This document shows, in pieces, positions 6,164 through 7,050 of a DNA stretch of 7,050 nt. The first letter of the stretch is position 1, and every line of letters starts with the position of its first letter. A program made the translations under genes and the position numbers. The stretch comes from Acidobacteriaceae bacterium. Lineage in GTDB: Bacteria; Acidobacteriota; Terriglobia; Terriglobales; Acidobacteriaceae. The DNA lies in contig PMGP01000281.1 of assembly GCA_003156235.1 (NCBI GenBank), positions 1,748-8,797 on the forward strand, read 5' to 3'. The notes below the pieces were generated by a model. It saw nothing but the letters and a program-made list of their open reading frames with translations. It made no database searches and was not told the origin of the DNA.

Positions 6164-6188
6164 GAAAAGCCGCTGCAGCCATCTTTTC
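6164..6188 (-). terminator. Weak hairpin that may end the nrdR transcript
   Basis: GAAAAG (6164-6169) and CTTTTC (6183-6188) flank the palindrome GCTGCAGC, giving an interrupted stem. On the minus strand it is followed by an A/T-rich block (6134-6163). That same A/T-rich block is the most likely place for the paralog B promoter, although no clear -35/-10 pair was found. Evidence is weak. Confidence 0.25.
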
Positions 6189-6277
6189 CGGGGCGGAATA
6201 TGCAAAAAAATGATGAAGAACCGATCCGGAGGGAGGGGGGAACCCCTGAATAAAACCTGATCACGGACCTTGGTTCC

Positions 6278-6754
6278 CTATTTCTTGACCTTGCCCGCAC
6301 CGCGCCCGGCCAGCAGTCCTTCCAGCTCTTCCTTGAACTCGCGCACGTCCTTGAAGTCGCGGTAGACCGAGGCGAAGCGGATGTAGGCAACGGTGTCGAT
6401 CCCTTTAAGCCGATCCATAATCAGCTCGCCGATCTCGGCGGTGGTGCGCTCCCGCTCCGGGGCTTCGGCCAGAAAGGTCTCTGCGGCGTTCACGATTGCC
6501 TCCAGGCTGCTGGCCGCCACGGGCCGCTTCTCGCAGGCGCGCAACAGGCCGCTCAAAATCTTCTGCCGGTCGAAGCGCTCGCGGCGGCCGTCCTTCTTGA
6601 CCATCATGTAGGGAATTTCGTCGATTCGCTCGTAAGTGGTGAAGCGGCGATTGCACTTCTCGCACTCCCGCCTCCGCCGGATGGAGTCTGCCTCCTTGCT
6701 CTCCCGCGAGTCCACCACCCGATCCTGACTGAAGCCGCAATAAGGACACTTCAT
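6278..6754 (-). CDS. nrdR: Transcriptional repressor NrdR (ribonucleotide reductase regulator)
   Basis: NrdR represses ribonucleotide reductase genes by binding NrdR boxes, with adenine nucleotides sensed through its ATP-cone. The 158 residues match the family length. The N-terminal zinc ribbon has C3, C6, C31 and C34 (MKCPYCG and CEKCNRRFTTYER), preceded by the conserved DSRESKEADSIRRRREC stretch. The ATP-cone runs from about residue 46 to 136 (MVKKDGRRERFDRQKILSGLLRAC, given here as residues 51-74, then IGELIMDRLKGIDTVAYIRFASVYRDF in residues 108-134). The start at 6752-6754 is fixed by the zinc ribbon at the very N-terminus, although no Shine-Dalgarno site is visible. No nrd genes are in the window. 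The heptad inverted-repeat element lies 17 bases upstream of the start. The C-terminal tail (GRGAGKVKK) is basic and variable. Confidence 0.96.
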   Translation of the reverse strand: MKCPYCGFSQDRVVDSRESKEADSIRRRRECEKCNRRFTTYERIDEIPYMMVKKDGRRERFDRQKILSGLLRACEKRPVAASSLEAIVNAAETFLAEAPERERTTAEIGELIMDRLKGIDTVAYIRFASVYRDFKDVREFKEELEGLLAGRGAGKVKK

Positions 6755-6771
6755 ACAAGCCGATTCTAAAT

Positions 6772-6918
6772 CAGGGGTCAGAGATCAGGGATCAGGGATC
6801 AGGGAAAAGCGGCTGCGCGGAAGGCAAACTGTAGACGGTCTCAACTTGGAAGTGGCCCTTTTCAGTATCCAATTTTCCCCGGAACGGCTGACCCCTGATC
6901 CCTGATCTCTGACCCCTG
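6772..6918. repeat. Intergenic inverted-repeat element made of 7-bp units (element 2)
   Basis: The left arm (6771-6805) is five 7-bp units: TCAGGGG, TCAGAGA and three TCAGGGA. The right arm (6888-6918) is CTGACCC, CTGATCC, CTGATCT, CTGACCC and CTG. Bases 6772-6796 and 6894-6918 are perfect reverse complements over 25 bp. The inner 82 bases (6806-6887) hold no convincing gene. The element starts 3 bp after the purU stop and ends 17 bp before the nrdR start. Unit sequence differs from the element at 654-847, but period, CTGA/TCAG core, orientation and placement agree. Confidence 0.87.
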
Positions 6919-6921
6919 TTT

Positions 6922-7050
6922 TTAATCAAACACCACCGTCTTGTTTCCGTAGCAGAGGATGCGGCGGTCCAGATGCCAGCGGACGGCGCGCGACAGGACC
7001 ATGCGTTCCAGGTCGCGGCCGCGCGCCACCAGGTCTTCCACCTGGTCGCG
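6922..7050 (-). CDS. purU: Formyltetrahydrofolate deformylase, C-terminal end (runs off the right edge)
   Basis: PurU hydrolyses 10-formyltetrahydrofolate to formate and tetrahydrofolate, balancing one-carbon units and feeding formate to purine synthesis. Only the last 42 codons are visible, ending with TAA at 6922-6924. They read RDQVEDLVARGRDLERMV followed by LSRAVRWHLDRRILCYGN and KTVVFD. The pattern D-x-V-x-D-L-V-x-x-G-R-D-x-E, then L-x-R-A-V-x-x-H and finally Y-G-N-K-T-V-V-F is characteristic of the PurU C-terminus. The N-terminal ACT domain and the formyltransferase-like catalytic residues lie outside the window. The reading frame matches without breaks, and the next feature downstream on the same strand is the heptad element and then nrdR. 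The related formyltransferase PurN ends differently, so PurU is preferred. Confidence 0.88.
   Translation of the reverse strand, partial: RDQVEDLVARGRDLERMVLSRAVRWHLDRRILCYGNKTVVFD

Noticed and set aside
6049..6277. A sigma-70 promoter for paralog B in the A/T-rich gap.
   Set aside because: TTGATA- and TATGCT-like words exist on the minus strand, but no pair has acceptable spacing, so no promoter is called.

Overview
The window looks like a bacterial chromosome fragment with moderately high GC content, probably from an Acidobacteriota-like organism. That guess rests on the archaeal/yeast-type aspartate-semialdehyde dehydrogenase, the overall protein character and the intergenic 7-bp-period repeats. 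No rRNA or other decisive marker gene is present, so the taxonomy is an inference. I see no tRNA, rRNA, CRISPR array, transposase or phage gene.

Layout. Bases 1-637 (minus) hold the N-terminal half of aspartate kinase, running off the left edge. Bases 855-1934 (minus) hold asd, the next enzyme of the aspartate pathway, so the two form an asd-lysC cluster for lysine, threonine and methionine precursors. The 217-bp gap between them is almost filled by an inverted-repeat element (654-847) built of 7-bp units with a CTGA core. A divergent 178-bp gap leads to a plus-strand two-gene operon at 2113-3863. Its first product carries a degenerate GGDEF-like domain, and its second has two PAS domains and no output domain. 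The two open reading frames overlap by a few bases and end at a strong, probably bidirectional hairpin terminator (3943-3971).

Bases 4037-6048 (minus) contain two adjacent paralogous genes for exported proteins that I cannot assign to a known family. Both have a signal peptide, a short Ala/Pro/Ser/Thr-rich stretch, a conserved domain of about 105 residues, a Lys/Glu-rich coiled coil, a Gly-rich linker and a small/hydrophobic C-terminal tail. The downstream copy has an extra segment with three cysteines. Related hairpins lie about 65 bp downstream of each copy, which suggests duplication of a whole transcription unit.

Bases 6278-6754 (minus) encode the ribonucleotide-reductase repressor NrdR. 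Bases 6922-7050 (minus) are the C-terminal end of formyltetrahydrofolate deformylase (PurU). Between them lies a second heptad inverted-repeat element (6772-6918), with different flanking bases in the unit but the same CTGA core.

The two most interesting signals are the pair of heptad elements and the secreted paralog pair. Each element begins 3-7 bp after the stop codon of the upstream gene and ends 16-17 bp before the start codon of the next.
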